Shown: positions 62,828 through 64,000 of the stretch, in pieces
Layout: every line of letters starts with the position of its first letter
How positions within the stretch are numbered: position 1 is the first letter of the stretch
Origin: CBDFKV01 sp965249035
GTDB taxonomy: Bacteria; Pseudomonadota; Gammaproteobacteria; Arenicellales; Poriferihabitantaceae
DNA: 64,000 nt
Direction of reading: 5' to 3'
NCBI GenBank assembly: GCA_965249035.1
Contig: CBDFKV010000007.1
Location: forward strand, 434,001 to 498,000
Made by a program: the position numbers and the translations under genes
The notes under the pieces: generated by a model
What the model was told of the DNA's origin: nothing
The model's input: the letters and a program-made list of their open reading frames with translations, nothing else
Database searches by the model: none

Positions 62828-63316
62828 TCAGAGTTGATCGGAAATTTTAGCGGGCAAATAAGTCTTTATCCATTCAGTAACTGGTTCAAAATAGTCCAGT
62901 AAGTGCGCATCAGTCCACCAGCTATGTTCTTCAAACGCCATGAAGCGACCGACTAAAATGACTGCACCGACAACCAGAGCAGCTCGCAACAGGCCGAATA
63001 TCATACCCAAAGTGCGATCGATCCCACTCAACCCGGTGGCTGAGAACAGCTTTCCAATTAAAAAGCTGATGATCGACAACACGATTAGTGCAGCGACAAA
63101 AACCAGTACGTAAGCAATGGCTAAATCCAGAGGTGGCTGACTGACGTAGGGACGGACAAACTCTGCGGCTGCTGGCCCATAAACAAAAGCAACCCAGGCC
63201 GCTGCGACCCAGGATATCAAAGACAATATCTCTTTGACTAAACCTCGATAAATGCCCACTAACATCGAGATTACGAATAAGGCGATCAAACCCAAGTCTA
63301 CGGCGGTAAATATCAT
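62828..63316 (-). CDS. cvpA: CvpA-family inner-membrane protein
   Basis: This 162-residue protein has four hydrophobic helices (DLGLIALFVISMLVGIYRG, ISWVAAAWVAF, VFVAALIVLSIISFLIG, LLRAALVVGAVILVGRF) and the GIDRTLGMIFG motif of CvpA. CvpA is linked to envelope integrity and colicin V production. It precedes purF. Confidence 0.93.
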   Translation of the reverse strand: MIFTAVDLGLIALFVISMLVGIYRGLVKEILSLISWVAAAWVAFVYGPAAAEFVRPYVSQPPLDLAIAYVLVFVAALIVLSIISFLIGKLFSATGLSGIDRTLGMIFGLLRAALVVGAVILVGRFMAFEEHSWWTDAHLLDYFEPVTEWIKTYLPAKISDQL

Positions 63317-63360
63317 GGAAATATTGAGTAACTATCGATTAATGATTGCCTTAAGCCGTA

Positions 63361-64000
63361 TTACTTAAACGGGTAGGATTTAACGAACCCAGCTTCACCC
63401 GTGGCTTTTTTGAGCTTACCTGCTGCGGCAGTTGCCTGCTTTTTATCCGCATAAGGGCCCAGCCAAACGCGTGTCGCCCGCCCAAAACTAGCGTTGTAGT
63501 CGGACAAGTTGGGGGTAAACCCGTGGCCGCGCAAAGTCTTGGCGATGCTTTGGGCATTGCTACTCTTGGAAAAAGCACCTACTTGTACACCCCAGCCGTT
63601 TCTTACTGGTGCCGCTTTCACAACCGCTGGCGCGGGTTTCGGTTTAGGCTCAGCTTGAACTTTAGGCTTGGGTTGAGCCTTAGGTTCTGGGGCAGGCTTA
63701 AGCTTCACAACGGGTTCAGGCGGCTGCTTAGCACTCTCGGGTGAAGGAGCTTTCGACTCTGTAGTCGTTTTAGGTTCTTTTGGCTTGGCCGATACAGCCG
63801 GAACTTGAAGTGGCTCACTTTGAATTTTCGATGGTACCGACACGCTGGGAACAGGCACCAATACAGCTTCTTTTTCACCTACTGCTTTTTCAGCGGCTTG
63901 TCGAGCTTCTTCAGATTGAATTCGAGATTCAAACCCATCATCGCTTTGCCCGCCAATGACAGCAGGCTCCGGCAAGTCAATCGTCGACTTTGGTTCGCCT
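63361..64000 (-). CDS. dedD: SPOR-domain cell-division protein, DedD-like (partial)
   Basis: The frame runs open through the right edge, so the N-terminus is missing. The visible 210 or so residues are Pro/Lys/Ala/Glu-rich (PKPKVQAEPKPKPAP style) and end in a SPOR domain: WGVQVGAFSKSSNAQSIAKTL ... RVWLGPYADKKQATAAAGKL. SPOR binds denuded glycan at the septum. The position before cvpA-purF matches dedD. Confidence 0.85.
   Translation of the reverse strand, partial: GEPKSTIDLPEPAVIGGQSDDGFESRIQSEEARQAAEKAVGEKEAVLVPVPSVSVPSKIQSEPLQVPAVSAKPKEPKTTTESKAPSPESAKQPPEPVVKLKPAPEPKAQPKPKVQAEPKPKPAPAVVKAAPVRNGWGVQVGAFSKSSNAQSIAKTLRGHGFTPNLSDYNASFGRATRVWLGPYADKKQATAAAGKLKKATGEAGFVKSYPFK

Noticed and set aside
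63600..63800. Tandem-repeat look of the Pro/Lys/Ala coding stretch
   Set aside because: The pattern is the irregular low-complexity linker of the SPOR protein, not an exact DNA repeat or CRISPR.

Overview
The window looks like a chromosomal segment of an aerobic, probably marine gammaproteobacterium. The evidence is gene order: argJ-secA-dciA, the purH-fis-dusB-(DUF3426)-prmA-accC-accB-aroQ string, purF-cvpA-dedD-like, and feoABC with a small FeoC. Base composition is close to 50% GC. An oxygen-dependent hemF and an LPS Kdo transferase fit an aerobic Gram-negative. I cannot name the genus. No rRNA, tRNA, CRISPR array, prophage or insertion sequence was seen.

Layout. 1-5.5 kb: housekeeping genes (argJ fragment, secA, dciA, ygfZ, a cysteine-less DsrC/TusE relative). 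5.5-8.7 kb: a large surface protein with repeated carboxypeptidase-regulatory-like domains, preceded by a possible frameshifted secreted peptide gene, then a secreted minimal ATP-dependent DNA ligase. 8.7-22.1 kb: a long leftward run of core genes (proline iminopeptidase, Kdo transferase, hemF, tsaC, purE, purD, purH, fis, dusB, prmA, accBC, aroQ). 22.4-26.9 kb: a complete aapJQMP general amino-acid ABC importer. 27-38.5 kb: mixed genes (hemerythrin-like protein, recQ, HAD phosphatase, yqcC, aminotransferase, slyX, uracil-DNA glycosylase, feoABC with a Fur-like site, lone pseudopilin, EamA exporter).

The most interesting part is 38.7-50.2 kb. A DgcA-type flavin N-demethylase and a GbdR-like GlxA/AraC regulator face a leftward operon. 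That operon encodes a B12-binding corrinoid protein, DUF1638, a 'virulence factor' family protein, MetV, MetF, a methyl-THF:corrinoid methyltransferase, a GFA-family protein and a ferredoxin-ASKHA corrinoid reactivator, with fhs immediately upstream. Together they can be read as an aerobic corrinoid route: methyl groups go from a donor to B12, then to THF, and are oxidised through methylene- and formyl-THF to formate with ATP gain. The enzyme that takes the methyl group from the substrate (MttB/MtgB type) is not in the window, so the donor is unknown. Regulator, demethylase and a BCCT transporter at 59.6 kb point to glycine betaine or a similar N-methyl compound; this is inference.

50.5-57.5 kb: a PotABCD-type ABC importer and a DUF1611/enolase-superfamily pair matching the dgcN-dgcA D-glutamate route of marine bacteria. 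57.6-61.2 kb: an SLC13-type permease and a BCCT carrier. 61.3-64 kb: purF, cvpA and a SPOR-domain protein cut by the window end.
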